Assembly: GCA_946902985.2 (NCBI GenBank)
Contig: OX336388.2
Coordinates: 1,216,230,609-1,216,294,608, forward strand
Reading direction: 5' to 3'
DNA: 64,000 bases
Source: Meconema thalassinum
Lineage: Eukaryota > Arthropoda > Insecta > Orthoptera > Tettigoniidae
The position numbers and the translations under genes are program-made. Below, piece by piece: positions 22,141 through 33,490 of this stretch (the stretch's first letter is position 1; every line of letters begins with the position of its first letter). The notes beneath the pieces are model-generated. The model did not search any database and was not told the origin of the DNA. It saw only the letters and a list, made by a program, of their open reading frames with translations.

Positions 22141-22610
22141 ATTATGTCAACTAAGTTGCGTACAATTACAGCCGTGGATCAAGTGGACTTAGAGCCAGAA
22201 AAATCATTTATTTATATCTTCTTTTCTTGAGGTTATCTTCACCTACGCGCATGTAGGACGCATATCTTCACCTGTGTTCGTGAACAGGTCTTACCGCCCG
22301 CGCAATGGGGGTGATTTACTTGCCTTATATCTAACTAACTTAAAACTAATTAGTCGATGTCAGGCGTCGTTAACCTCCCACGCTGCTGGCTGGACAGTAA
22401 CGTCGTCATAACTCAGCGAGCTTGGTGTTATGGCCTTGTCAGAGTCAACGTCGTTTCGGAAACGGAGGAGCTATTTTCCTATCCGAAACAAAGTCTTCCC
22501 TGACTCGTCCGGTTTCGTGGTTCGTCGTGTCAACATATGTGATTAGAATATATAATGATTTTTGTTCTGGAAAAATCTCTGATTTTAATTTAATATCTGT
22601 GACATTTTAA
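22141..22610 (+). other. Conserved non-coding block 1 (element A)
   Basis: Collinear with element B at about 49570-49960. Shared stretches include CCGCGCAATGGGG plus TGATTTACTT (about 22298), CAACGTCGTTTCGGAAACGG (22446; one extra T in B), GAGGAGCTATTTTCCTATCC and GTGGACTTAGAGCCAG. The similarity is interrupted by small indels of all lengths, and no shared frame stays open, so selection on protein is unlikely. Confidence 0.65.
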
Positions 22611-22619
22611 ATTTATTCA

Positions 22620-23262
22620 CCTTGGACTTACCATCTAAGTATAGTGCATCTACGAGGGTGTGTTTGTGTATGGGGTATAAAGTATATTTTTAGGGAATGT
22701 GGCACGGTGCACGCCATTGCGCCTAGCTATCAAATTCGCAGTTTATTCAGTGGCGTGTTTCTGTGCACATGTTAGTAGTAAAAATGTTATGGATGGATAA
22801 GGTTTCATGCTATTATGGTGTTGTGGACATGTTAGTAGGTTGTTAATAACAGGTTCTGGGATGGCTGGTAAGGGGGACGGTAGTGCGGTCATATTCCGGA
22901 TGCAGGATGTAATTAGTGGTGGGGATTAATTAATGGTTGATTAAGGGAGTGTGGGTTTGTTAACGTGTGGGATTGGGAGTTCAGTCCGGGTGTTAGTTAA
23001 CGAACTGAGGCGTGTAGGTAGGTTAATATATGCCATGAAGGAAAAATATTGCATGTAAGGTTAAATAACGCATGCAGGGTCAAATATGGCATGCAGGATA
23101 AAATGTAAGCATTAAAATTCCTAGTGTTAGTGGGTAAAGTAATTTACGCTTCACTGATAGCTTTTCAATTCCGAAGTGCTCTGTCTAGCACTTAGCTATG
23201 AGCGATAATTCATGGTGCGCACCCTGGTGGTGTTTGTCCACCAAGTGATGCATATTTTATGG
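22620..23262 (+). other. Conserved non-coding block 2 (element A)
   Basis: The longest stretch shared with element B (about 50000-50640). It includes CATTGCGCCTAG, CAGTCCGGGTGTTA with CGAACTGAGG, a short array of GCATGYAGGRT-type repeats (23050-23105), and near its end CAATTCCGAAGTG, TAGCTATGAGCGATAATTCA (23193) and CAAGTGATGCATATTTTATG (23240). No common ORF. A structured RNA or cis-acting role is possible. Confidence 0.65.
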
Positions 23263-23404
23263 GGATAATGTGTGAGGGCTGTGTTGTGTTGTCTTATTGT
23301 AAAAAGATGGCGTCCCTTCGCCTTGTATTGCACCATGCACTATTGGTCTGTGATATTTGTTGACATACTTTGTATGTGTAGAAAATGTTGTCTATTTACC
23401 ATGG

Positions 23405-23440
<36 letters not shown>

Positions 23441-23672
23441 TTAATGATGATCTGTAACGATGTTATGCTGTCGTAGCTGGAGCAAGCATCGCTGTGAATG
23501 ATCTATACATGAACAGTATTTTATTTATAAATATTAATATTATTTATTTACTGTGTCCGTGAGTGTTGTAATTATAGCTTATCTAAGCATGATTCTATCA
23601 TATGATGCAATTTAAGTATAATCGTGCATTTAATAACTTATCTAGACATTAATATGCTCTATTATTCAAGTT
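23263..23672. other. Element A internal, TA microsatellite
   Basis: No gene seen. A (TA)n tract occupies about 23406-23438. The stretch ends at the AGTT target site of the gag-only LTR element. Confidence 0.6.
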
Positions 23673-24432
23673 TGTAACCGTACATACTTTCATCTGGGTT
23701 ATCGGGGCGTGGTTGTTATTTCACAATTAGGTAGTTTTCTTTTAAAAATAACATCTTTCTCCATTTTATTCTTCTAGTATTTAACACTAAGCATCAATCA
23801 CTAACACTTCACTTCTCGGAATCTTTTCACACAAAACCTTATCTACTTCCAAGACCAAAAACACAATAAACATCTCAACAGATACTAACATGGAACAATA
23901 CCCTATCTCCAAAGATAAAACGGACAGATACTCTAATACAAAATCTAGCAGTATGGACTTTAACAAGAATAGACATAGATATATCAAAAAACAAAACAGC
24001 ATCAAAAAAGGAACATATAAAAGAAACTATACAAACCCAAGGAAAATGAACAGTGACAATACGCCCCCCTATATATGTAATTCTCGCGTGTGAAACACGT
24101 GAGAATCACATATATATATAAAAATAAAAAAAATACTAAACATATCACACATACACAAAATTAACACACTAACTAAAATTAGCCCTAAATTATGTTCACA
24201 TTATTGGGATGTTACTATTAAGTCTCTTAGATCATTCAACAAAACATTGATATTGCAAAGATGGAATGTCACTGTTTTCTCTGAGCCTGTTTAAGTACAT
24301 GCCATAATATCTCTTCTCTGGACTAGGATACCAATCACTTACTTCTGAATTGGGCTTAGTTTCAGATATCCACTCTTTTAACATTATCGAGTACAAAATG
24401 CCGTAACCCACTCAATATATTGAAACACGTCA

Positions 24433-24858
24433 TCACCAGTGACCTCGAATATGTTCGTATTTGTCATCACTTATACCGGAACAAATACCTCCAGCAAACA
24501 TAACGCTATCATCCTCAGTTGACTCTAAAGAAATATAAAGTTCTACATTGGACCTCTCATATCCATCTTCATTCTCAGCAATACCATCTTCTTCCTCATT
24601 CTTCCACTTTTCGTTCTTCCTATTCATCTGTTTCTCCTTCTTCTCCATTCTTCTTTCTTCCTCTGCCTTCCATCTCGTCTTTTTCTTCATCTGCCATATC
24701 ATTTCATACCTTGTACTCCTCATCTTCCATCTCCACCATTCCTGTCTCCTTCCCTTCCTCATTTTCTTCTTCTTCTTCTTCTGATCCTTCAATCTCTTAT
24801 CTTCCTTTACCTGACATCTCATCTTCTTCCTACTCCTTCTCTTTGCTTTCCAGCTCAT
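24433..24858 (-). CDS. Charged low-complexity frame downstream of the gag-like ORF
   Basis: A 141-codon frame dominated by Lys, Arg and Glu, for example KDQKKKKKKMRKGRRQEWW, followed by a more ordinary C-terminal part with SLESTEDDSVMFAGGICSGI. The purine-rich strand makes long open frames by chance, so it may be a frame-shifted remainder of the gag-like ORF or not coding at all. Confidence 0.3.
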   Translation of the reverse strand: MSWKAKRRSRKKMRCQVKEDKRLKDQKKKKKKMRKGRRQEWWRWKMRSTRYEMIWQMKKKTRWKAEEERRMEKKEKQMNRKNEKWKNEEEDGIAENEDGYERSNVELYISLESTEDDSVMFAGGICSGISDDKYEHIRGHW

Positions 24859-25056
24859 CCTTTTATCTAATCTCTAGGTCCTCTTGGTCTTCATTCTCAC
24901 CAACTTCTCTCTTCTCCCTTTCCACATTTTCCTCCTCTTCTTTTTTGTCTGTCTCATCTTGCTCAACAGTTTCTTTCTCTCCTTCCACCGTTTCTTCTTC
25001 ACCTTATCTTCTTCTAGTATGTTGTCTTCTTCATGATTCACTCTTGCACTTTCACC

Positions 25057-25725
25057 CTAATCTTTAGCCTCTTTTTCTTGACTGCTACAGTCCTCCTCAT
25101 AACCAACCTTATCTGATTCTTCTTTCTCTTCTTCAGTTTCTGTCATACCACCTGCTTTCTCACGCCCTTCTGTTTCACCTTCTTCCTTATCCGTTTCTCC
25201 TTTCTCTTCTGCCTTTCCCTTTCTTTCACCTGCCTCCTCTCCTTCAGTTTCTTCCATATCACCTGCTTTTTCACGCCCCCCACATCGCTGATAATTTTCT
25301 TGCTTTCTTTCAAGTGAATCACTTATCTCATTCACTTCCTCCCCTTTTATCTTATCCTCCACTTCTTCCTCCTCTACAGCCACTTTCCAGGATTCCAACT
25401 CCATACTACTATTAAGTACTGACTTATGGTCCTGTATTTCTTTCCTGAGACTCTCGATCATTGTGTTCGTGGCCCTGTTGCTCTCCTGAATTAACTTACT
25501 TACAAATTCCTTCACTTCTATTATCTGTTTGGTCACTGACACTACATTCTCATTTACAGAGCCTACCTGTTCCTTAATCTCCTTACTCATAGACTCCTTC
25601 ACTTCTACCATCTCCTTACTCATAGATTCTCCTTGCTTCTTAATCTCTCCTTTTATTTCACTCAGTAGCATTTGTATCAAACTATCGTCCATAAGCTCCA
25701 TTCGTTCCCCTCGTTGGTGTGTCAT
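25057..25725 (-). CDS. Gag-like coiled-coil protein of the nested LTR element
   Basis: A 222-residue frame starting 54 bases inside the 5' LTR end, which fits the first ORF of an LTR element. Residues about 10-100 are heptad-rich with repeated blocks such as ESMSKEMVEVKESMSKEI, a predicted coiled coil. Residues 110-222 are extremely rich in Glu, Lys and Gly. There is no zinc knuckle, protease or RT motif. It could form an assembly domain for a particle, but I recognise no family and the low-complexity tail limits any comparison. An open frame this long suggests recent activity. Confidence 0.55.
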   Translation of the reverse strand: MTHQRGERMELMDDSLIQMLLSEIKGEIKKQGESMSKEMVEVKESMSKEIKEQVGSVNENVVSVTKQIIEVKEFVSKLIQESNRATNTMIESLRKEIQDHKSVLNSSMELESWKVAVEEEEVEDKIKGEEVNEISDSLERKQENYQRCGGREKAGDMEETEGEEAGERKGKAEEKGETDKEEGETEGREKAGGMTETEEEKEESDKVGYEEDCSSQEKEAKD

Positions 25726-26164
25726 TTCGTAATTTTTCTAACTTCCCTTTATCGAGCTCCACGTTGAGGCGCAATATTTGTAACCGTACATACTTTCATC
25801 TGGGCTATCGGGTCGTGGTTGTTATTTCACAATGAGGGAGTTTTCTTTTAAAAATAACATCTTTCTCCATTTTATTCTTCTAGTACTTAACACTAAGCAT
25901 CAATCACGAACACTTCACTTCTCGGGATCTTTTCACACAAAACATTATCTACTTCCAAGACCAAAAACACAATAAACATCTCAACAGATACTAACATGGA
26001 ACAATACCCTATCTCCAAAGATAAAACGGACAGATACTCTAATACAAAATCTAGCAGTATGGACTTTAACAAGAATAGACATAGATATATCTAAAAACAA
26101 AACAGCATTAAAAAAGGAACATATAAAAGAAACTATACAAACCCAAGGAAAATGAACAGTGACA

Positions 26165-27139
26165 AGTTAAATATAATTATTTATGCATTGTGCGCGTTCA
26201 CGAACTATCGGATTCGTATTGGACGTCTATCTATTCACTAGCATAAAGTCGCTATGAATTTAATGAAATTATTCCCATGAACGGTTTGTCCGTCCTCCGT
26301 GCTTCGTCCATCACTAGTTATAAAAGTATAAATCATGTATTCTTGCTGTCTATATGTTTCGGTGAATTGGCGTATCTATGTTTCTCAAATCTGCGCTATA
26401 GTGTAAATCCTTCGATGGTGTTCTTCCATAATGGAGCTTCCTATTCCTGATGTGATAGTATGTGTCCTACTAACCTATAATTTCGCTTCCTGATTGATTG
26501 TGGAAAGCATCCCTCTCCTTCGCTAGTTTAAATACCGTAATCCTATCTGCTCATTAAATATCTAATTTTGATGTAAACTGTGCTTCTTCCATCACTGATT
26601 ATTTTATTTCTGAAATACCATAAATCTCCTACGCTTTGTAGTGTGTACATGTGTTCATATGTTTTTTTCTAAAAGGGCCTAATGTGTGGAGGGTGTGTAC
26701 ATCTATTGTGTCTTGGTATTCATAATTTATTACATGCATATAAGTTATGACCTTTCGTATTCAACCTAACGGCTGTGCTCCAACTGCGATAATTGGTCTT
26801 ATCCCATTAATATAAAAATAATTAATCGTATGGGGTAGGTGGGAATGCTCTAATATCTATAAACTATGGGCTCCTGTCTAAGCCTAGAACTAAATATGAA
26901 TGTATTTTGTTATTTAAGAAAGAGAAAATAGGAAATGGAAAAGAGAATGTATGTGTATAGCGGTGTGATCTACCGTATGCGCATTCACTCCAATAATCAG
27001 CTTTTGTTCATAATGTGGTTGTTATCTTAATATAAGATCACTGTTTTAGTTTCTCCAGTTCTCTCCCTAGTGGGTAATGAGAATAATAACGTGTGCGCAT
27101 CGGTCCGCCTAGTGTATCTATAGTGTAATTAGTTGTAAT
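26165..27139. other. Element A internal, non-coding
   Basis: No gene seen. Part resembles element B at about 51640-51900 in style (TGTGTCCTACTAACCTATAA against TGTGTCTTGCTAACCTATAT), which places it in the same collinear series. Confidence 0.45.
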
Positions 27140-28010
27140 GTTGTGTACGGAGTTTGAAATTGGCGCTCCGGTCTGTGATTGGAACGAGTGACAATTATGG
27201 CCGCCGGCCCTGGTCACGTGGTAAACAGCCTGACATGAAGGTTTGTAATTGTACTCCGTGGGTGTAACTACATGTGGTTACGGGATTGCTCCAAATACTC
27301 GGTCGCTAGCGGTTAGGTGTCGCCTATCGTAGGGGCGTGTCGGGTCGACCGTCTCGTTTGCTCGGAGATAGTGTTCTGTTGTTTTGTAAAATAAGACAAG
27401 GTCGTGGTTTGTTTATATAGTTGACCGCGTGCTAGTTCGCTGTGTTGTGGAAAGATGTTGTCCCATTTCTCAGTGTATAATTCTAACAATTAAATGGGTT
27501 GACGCTGTATGCCCCGTCTGTCTGCGGTAATGTCGGTACATGTGTAGGCTTTCCACGGTCTGTGTTCTCTCCTTCAGGGAAATGTTAAAATTCATGGAAG
27601 GGGTAACTTTCTTCTCCGCTACTATATAAATCCTGTTCCGCGTGGGGAACCATGGAATTGTCTACCAATTTCTCCTTGCTCCGAGTATGTGCTTCTTGCT
27701 GTGGTTTCCCCATGACTACTTCAGGGAAATGTAAAGATTCCATGGAGGGTCTCCGTGTGCTCCATATGTCTATGGAATCTAAGGAAAATGCGTGTAGTTG
27801 TGTTGTGTTCCTTTGATACCCTGTGTAAGCCGGAAAGTTTATATCGTAGCTTAGTTGTCGATATTAATGCAACATGTGTGCCAACAATGGATGTGCGCCT
27901 ATTTGTATCTTGTCTGCGATGATGAATTTGGTTAGTGTGTCCCTAAGTGTGTAAGTGTGGCTAGGTAGCTGCTCGTACGCTTGTATTCCGCTGTGTTAGT
28001 GAATGTAAAT
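27140..28010 (+). other. Conserved non-coding block 3 (element A), with internal repeats
   Basis: Matches element B at about 52345-53090 and again at 53640-54060. Shared stretches include GTCACGTGGTA (27216), TACCCTGTGTAAGC with GTTTATATCGTAGCTTAGT (27818-27855) and AAGTGTGGCTAGGTAGCTGC (27953). Within A, the motif CTTCAGGGAAATGTAAA occurs twice (27575, 27720), each followed by a CATGGA(A/G)GG stretch, so this block is itself a degenerate tandem array. Confidence 0.6.
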
Positions 28011-28979
28011 GCTGCTTTGTTGGTAATGGTCTCAACCATGTAATTGATGATGCGACAATAGTATTGATACTTTATTTTGTCGGTAAAATGCTTGGGGTTA
28101 CCGTCGGTTTGCTCCTTTCGCTATGGTATACTGATCTTCGAGTGGAAAGTCTATCGCGAAAGTGTATATATTCTTGGAGTGTACTTCTTCGCTGTATATA
28201 ACGGAATCTATATGAGGGTCTCCTCCCTACCTGTTGATAATATACCATGTGTACGTGTGCCCTTCGTTCTCTCGGTAAAGTGTAGTGGAGTGTCCAATGT
28301 TAACTCCGGTGTATGGCAGAAAATGATGTTTGTACCTGTGTAAGACAGGAAAATGATGTAGTCGTGTTCACCTCGCTGTATATAATGGTACCGTATTCGT
28401 GTATTTCATGTTTACTCTCGACGGTTCGTTTCTTAGTATAGCCAAGGGGAGGTTCGCATTGTTATGTCCTCACATGTAGTTAGCTAGATCACTGTCATTG
28501 TAAAAATGTGTATAGTTTAAGTGGCAAACGTGTGAGTATGAAACTGGAAGTGACCTGTAATAAGGGAACATGTTTCTGAATGTATAATTGTCTGTGTTTA
28601 CAAGTGCATCTTTGACGTGTAATTTTATAGTCAAAATGCCTTTCATTATTATTGAAATAAACTGTGCTATAGGAATGGCCGTAGTGTATTCTTTATTATG
28701 GACGCAAGGCTGACTTAGGGTGCATAAGCACAAGCATTCTTGCTAAAACAAAGATTAATCTCCGCCTTTCCTTACATGGCTTTATTCACTCTCCATTGCG
28801 TTTGCAAGCGTGATTTTTTAACGTGAAAACACGGGCATTCTTGCGAAAACAAAGAGTGAACTGTGCCCTATCGCTACGTCTAATACCAAGTTTAATGTAT
28901 TTTAATGTATTGTATTGTAATTGAGGCCAATTCGTGACTCGATAGACAAATGTAATCCTAGCGTGTAGTCGGTATGGGA
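28011..28979. other. Element A internal, non-coding
   Basis: No gene seen. A short duplication is visible: CATTCTTGCTAAAACAAAGA (28734) and CATTCTTGCGAAAACAAAGA (28831). Confidence 0.45.
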
Positions 28980-29480
28980 TCTGTCTTAATGTAGCCTTGT
29001 GGCCTTCATTGAAATGTGGTGTTACTATTATACCATATATGGTCTCCATATGGCTGCTTTTACGGCCTATTCATAAATTCATTTGGCGTTGGATGATTCA
29101 GATGGATCCCTTGTTAGCGGGTTATACGATTAACACAATCCGAGCACTCATGGTACAAGGCCCCGCTTCGAAGAATAAGGATGGATGATTTGTTAAATTT
29201 GAATGAGGTTCCCAAATCGACGGCTAAAGATAACGCCTGAATTAGGAACTGGCTGTACAGTGTAGCCCTATGTCGCTACTGGTTGGTCATTCTGACTTAA
29301 TACAAATAAAAGAGATCCCATGAAAGGAAAAGCATATGCGAGTGTGTGTGTGAAGTGTCATCTCTATCACTAGCGTGTCAGTTGTGGCCGCTCCATATTG
29401 GCGTCCCTGCTGGTCACGTGCGCGTGCAGCTGTGCGTTACTGTACATTTTTGCTATGTGGGCTCCCTGATATCCGTAAGA
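28980..29480 (+). other. Conserved non-coding block 4 (element A)
   Basis: Collinear with element B at about 54470-54860. Shared stretches include GAAATGTGGTGTTACT, TTGGCGTTGGATGAT, AGGAACTGGCTGTACAGTGT and GTAGCCCTATGTCGCTA (29260-29280). No shared open frame. Confidence 0.65.
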
Positions 29481-32400
29481 AATGTGTAGCTTGTGTCTAT
29501 GTTAGCGAGAGTATGAATACAGTGTACGAATGTCTCTGTGAGAATTATATAACTATGTGTTGGAAAATGTACTAATCTTACGTATGGATTATCTGCATCT
29601 GTATATATCCTGTATATAAATCCTACTAAATTGTTTAACCAATTAAATCATTTCCACAAAAATGATTTACATGTAATATGTTTATAATAATATCCATTAT
29701 CTAGTGTTGCTAACGCGACACTTTCGAGATTCTAACTTCTCGGTTACAATATAAATCTTAACTACGTATATACGCTGGTTTGTCACATAACCATCCTTTA
29801 ACGTTCTGTAGTTTTAATATACTGCATACACCTCGTCTTATATAGGTTTCGTTACATTATCGGTATAATACAGTCGACTGATTAAGGTGAACTGTACTTA
29901 ATTACATAAATTTGGGTTTAATAAAATTTTAATAATTGTAGCATAGACGTGAGTAGACAATCTTTCTCAAGTTGTATTTCCGCTGAAACCCTCCTGTTAA
30001 CACAGCTAAATCGTTAATTCACAATAACTGGACTACTTGTATACAACGGCTCTTATCATGATACATGCCTTTTATCAAAGAACAACAATACTTTGACTTC
30101 CTTAAAATGCGGAATTCCCTCGCACGAGCACTCCATAGCTCTACAAAACCTCATATAACAGTATATATGGCATAAACAATTATCATCTACTATGTTAAAC
30201 AATAACCAAAAGGGATTAATTGTTATTAACATATCTTATGTAGGAACTTCTCTCAAATAATGGCATGACCCTCAGTATCATTTCGCATGACTTCTGGACT
30301 ACAATTATACAAACGTGAGTTCTTCAAACGAAACTTCCAATTGTAATGAACGATATTAGACAGTCGTGATTAACCTCCTAAAGTTTACTCTACAACAAGA
30401 TAATTAACTGTTAACTCGTCTGTCGCAAATACATGTAATGCAAATAATACCCCTGTTTCATCTCACTTACCAAGCTATAAATTGTTTATAGTTGTAATAT
30501 CATGTCGACAAAATGACTTGATATTACACAAATAGGATAGAATAACACACATGTATTTATAGTGTCAGATAGAATTCAATCCTGACCGGGATAAACTAGC
30601 ATTGAATTCCTAGCCAAATATTTGAATAATCTTCTATCAAAAGGTATTTACTCTAACATATTAAATGAACAAAGCTCTTAGCTTTACAGATAATAAGAAA
30701 GGTTTGTCAATATCGTAATGTTTTTCCACTCTACACAAAGAATGTCCATAGGAATTAAGACTTCGGTCTTATCAAACGACTAGTATTTCTTAGATCGTCG
30801 ATAGTTTATGTACAATAATGATATAACAATATCATTCGATGTTTCTTCTGTTCTTGAAGTAATATGTCGTTACATGAAAGTGCTCAAATTAAATTTAATA
30901 AGAATTTAATTTGAAGCTATGACACAATGTCAGAATACTTGGTTTAAATGAAATTATTAAAATTCGAGAGTCGAAACGACTAGTCTCCTATGAGGCAATA
31001 TGATTCCTCAAACAAAATTTTAATGTCAGTTCCACAACTGATCCGTAGAATAAAATTGAAAATAAGATGAAATGCAATCATCTTCTAAATAATCTTGCAG
31101 CCTAAAAATCTCAACACACATCTGAAGTGTAAAATACATAAAAGCACTGAAATACATGAAGTGTGAAAGCATAGAAGTATGGAATAAGATCGCCGAAAAT
31201 ATGGAATAAGATTGCTGCTCAGAATGTCACTAATCAAGCTCTATATAACAATTGAGATACACTAATACCTTATTTAGCCGAAAACTTGAAGATCAATGTA
31301 AGTATTGCCACAACACTTTAGATGTTTCCTCAGTACAAGACACTGAGATGGATCTGCATTCGAACCTCGGATCTGCGACCTCAGAGATAAGAAACGTCTC
31401 TCTCTGGAATTCACCAACGTTCGGCTGGGCTCGAAAGACATCCTTCCGGCAAATTCTTCTGGGTTGCTGGGCTACCTTCCCTAGCATCTTGACAAATCTC
31501 TTCTGTAAAGTCTCCATTCTCCGTCGTAAATATGTATCGGCCTCATCATTGGAATATAATTATGGAAATATTCATATAAATAGTGAATGAAATGTTTCTA
31601 TTGCTAATTGATGTTATATTAGTGTTCGTAGACTGACGAAAATGCACAAGATGGATCGTACACTACGTCTGTATACTAGAATACGTTGTCTAACGAAGCT
31701 CCATCGTTGTATCTTCACTTCTGCTATCGAATATGTCTCTGGCGCATGACTGTTTAGTTCATCATATCAACAATATTATTTAAGTTGAATGATAATGCTT
31801 GAAGAATAATTATAGTCATTCTATTAATGTTTATGTGTTGCGCCAATACTATAAGTTCTCCGCCACTGTTCACTTGAACTGCGTTCATCAACTTCATTTT
31901 GCAATTTATAATAATCTTCAGCTCTATTTCCAACACATTTGGAAATCTAACTTGACAGGCTGATATTGTCGAAACGGTGAATATTTAAGCGCTCGACTTT
32001 CCACAATATATAGTAGGCGACCTGTTCTTGATAAATGTTCACTTATTTAACTTCAAATCTCAATATTGTATGAAATATAATCAATACTATGTTCCTCGCA
32101 ACTCCACACAGAATGGAAGTGCGGTGATCTCTACCGTTGCACCTAGCTATACTCGCGTCTCCACAAGTCGACAGTCGTCGCACTCGGACTAAGCTTTGGG
32201 ATCTCCGTTAACCCGCTAAAAACACTCCTTACTCTTCAAAGTCTGCTGGAATAAGAACCTCGATCCTTGGATCTCCCTCTCCAAGTCGAATTTTTGACGG
32301 CCATATCAATCTCCCACCATAATTTTAACGCGTAGATTACTAATGCTTATTACTGCATAGATTAACCGATCTGCGGTTTTTAAAGTATCAGACATAATTT

Positions 32401-32955
32401 ATCTTAATATTCTCTTCATTACCAAATAAGAAAATTTTCTTCTAAGGGCCTAAATGCATAATTTCATCATGTTGTGTAATTAAAGTTGATCCCGTCTTCA
32501 ATAAGACCTCTCCTCATTGGCTGTGGACTGGGATCCAATAGCATAATTTATAACAATATTTATAATATTCATTTCCAAACTCGCTGTTGCTATGCTAAGA
32601 ATAGCCTTCTAGAAGCGTCCATTGTGCAATCTATCACGTGATCGGGCTCTCCCACAGTCTCGAGCTTGTAACACGACCATCTTGTGTCACACTTCCAGAA
32701 ATTATATTTGCTAGTTAAATTTTATCATGGGAACGGAAAATACTCTCATTTCGTCCCTAAATAATTCAATTTACGGGGGCAGTACGTGGTTAGTACACAT
32801 TTTCGCACCTTGTATGATCTTGTGTTTGTTATTGTTTATGCTTATATGTTTATATAGGTTTGTGTTAATTGTACTTAGATTGGTTGTTCAATAGATGTTG
32901 GAATTTACTGAGTACCGTGTGTCATTTCTAGACATAAGCTCGTCAACATAACATT
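29481..32955. other. 3' part of element A, AT-rich, unrelated to element B
   Basis: About 3.5 kb without a gene. I see no clear similarity to the 3' part of element B. The longest frame (31252-31590) shows no domain. A weak tRNA-like B box on the minus strand, GAGGTTCGAATGCAGATCC (about 31346-31364), could mark an old SINE. It may be a further insertion or simply diverged element sequence. Confidence 0.4.
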
Positions 32956-33486
32956 TTGTATGGTAGGCCTCTGTCAGTAGCAGGTGGGTCCAGTCCTTCC
33001 AAGTAACAAGGGTAAAGAGGGGAAGGGTTGTCAAATACTTCTTGGTGAAGTTGTAACAAAGTCACAGAGTTCTACTGTGCAATAAGTACAAGTACAAAAT
33101 GTAACGGGGGATGGAGTATAGATGTGTGTGAATGTAAAGGAAATACCCTCGCAGGCACACTTACCCAGGTGGCAGCCGTCGTGGTGTTGACTTTCAGCAG
33201 TTCCCCTAGACACAGATAGACCTGGAGTGGGTTGAATGCCTCTCTTTTATAATTCGGTTGCTGCAAGGTGTGCATTATTGGCACATTCCAGGCTAGCTGG
33301 TACTAGTGTAGGGGTCGTTCGAGTTCAACTGTGTTCAAAGGAGTTCAAGTAGGTGCATACAATTTCAAATTAGTGTGTTAGTTATAATGTAATTGATGTA
33401 GGGACTGAAGATGTGTAGATGTATAGGGGCGATCATGTATAATTTGTAATGTGGGGAGGGGGGTGTATCCCCCTGGGGATACAACA
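32956..33486 (+). repeat. 3' LTR of element A, apparently truncated
   Basis: From about 33037 to 33486 this matches 16848-17307 with a few percent difference and ends in the same ACAACA, followed by the ATAT duplication. Upstream of 33037 the match fails; TGTATGG at about 32957 may be the original start. About 450 bases present in the 5' LTR (SINE excluded) are missing. Confidence 0.7.
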
Positions 33487-33490
33487 ATAT

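Larger units (their letters stand above)
23673..26164 (-). mobile_element. Gag-only, TRIM-like LTR retrotransposon nested in element A (2.5 kb)
   Basis: Two 386-base direct repeats (23673-24058 and 25779-26164) differ at roughly ten positions. Both start TGTAACCGTACATAC and end CAGTGACA, and they are flanked by AGTT (23669-23672 and 26165-26168). The orientation is minus: on that strand, directly before the 3' LTR is a purine tract, TATATAGGGGGGCG (about 24076-24063). A TGG that could start a primer site lies about 17 bases past the 5' LTR. The 1.7-kb interior encodes only a gag-like coiled-coil protein and a charged frame. No RT or integrase, so it must be mobilised in trans. Confidence 0.85.
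16056..33486 (+). mobile_element. Giant LTR element A, no recognisable coding sequence (17.4 kb)
   Basis: Both borders lie inside LINE-2, whose coding sequence resumes on each side. Immediately outside the borders are matching ATAT duplications (16052-16055 and 33487-33490). The element starts TGTATGGGCC and ends TACAACA, the canonical TG...CA ends. Its last 450 bases repeat the end of its 5' LTR. The internal region has no gag, protease, RT, integrase or RNase H domain of its own; the coding remnants in it belong to younger insertions (LINE tail at 18333, gag-only element at 23673). Several internal blocks are collinear with element B. The best current label is a large retrotransposon derivative. 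Confidence 0.75.

Noticed and set aside
24519..25067. Ser-rich 182-codon plus-strand frame
   Set aside because: It is the antisense shadow of the purine-rich strand of the gag-only element; the Ser/Leu/Phe composition follows from CTTCTT-type repeats.
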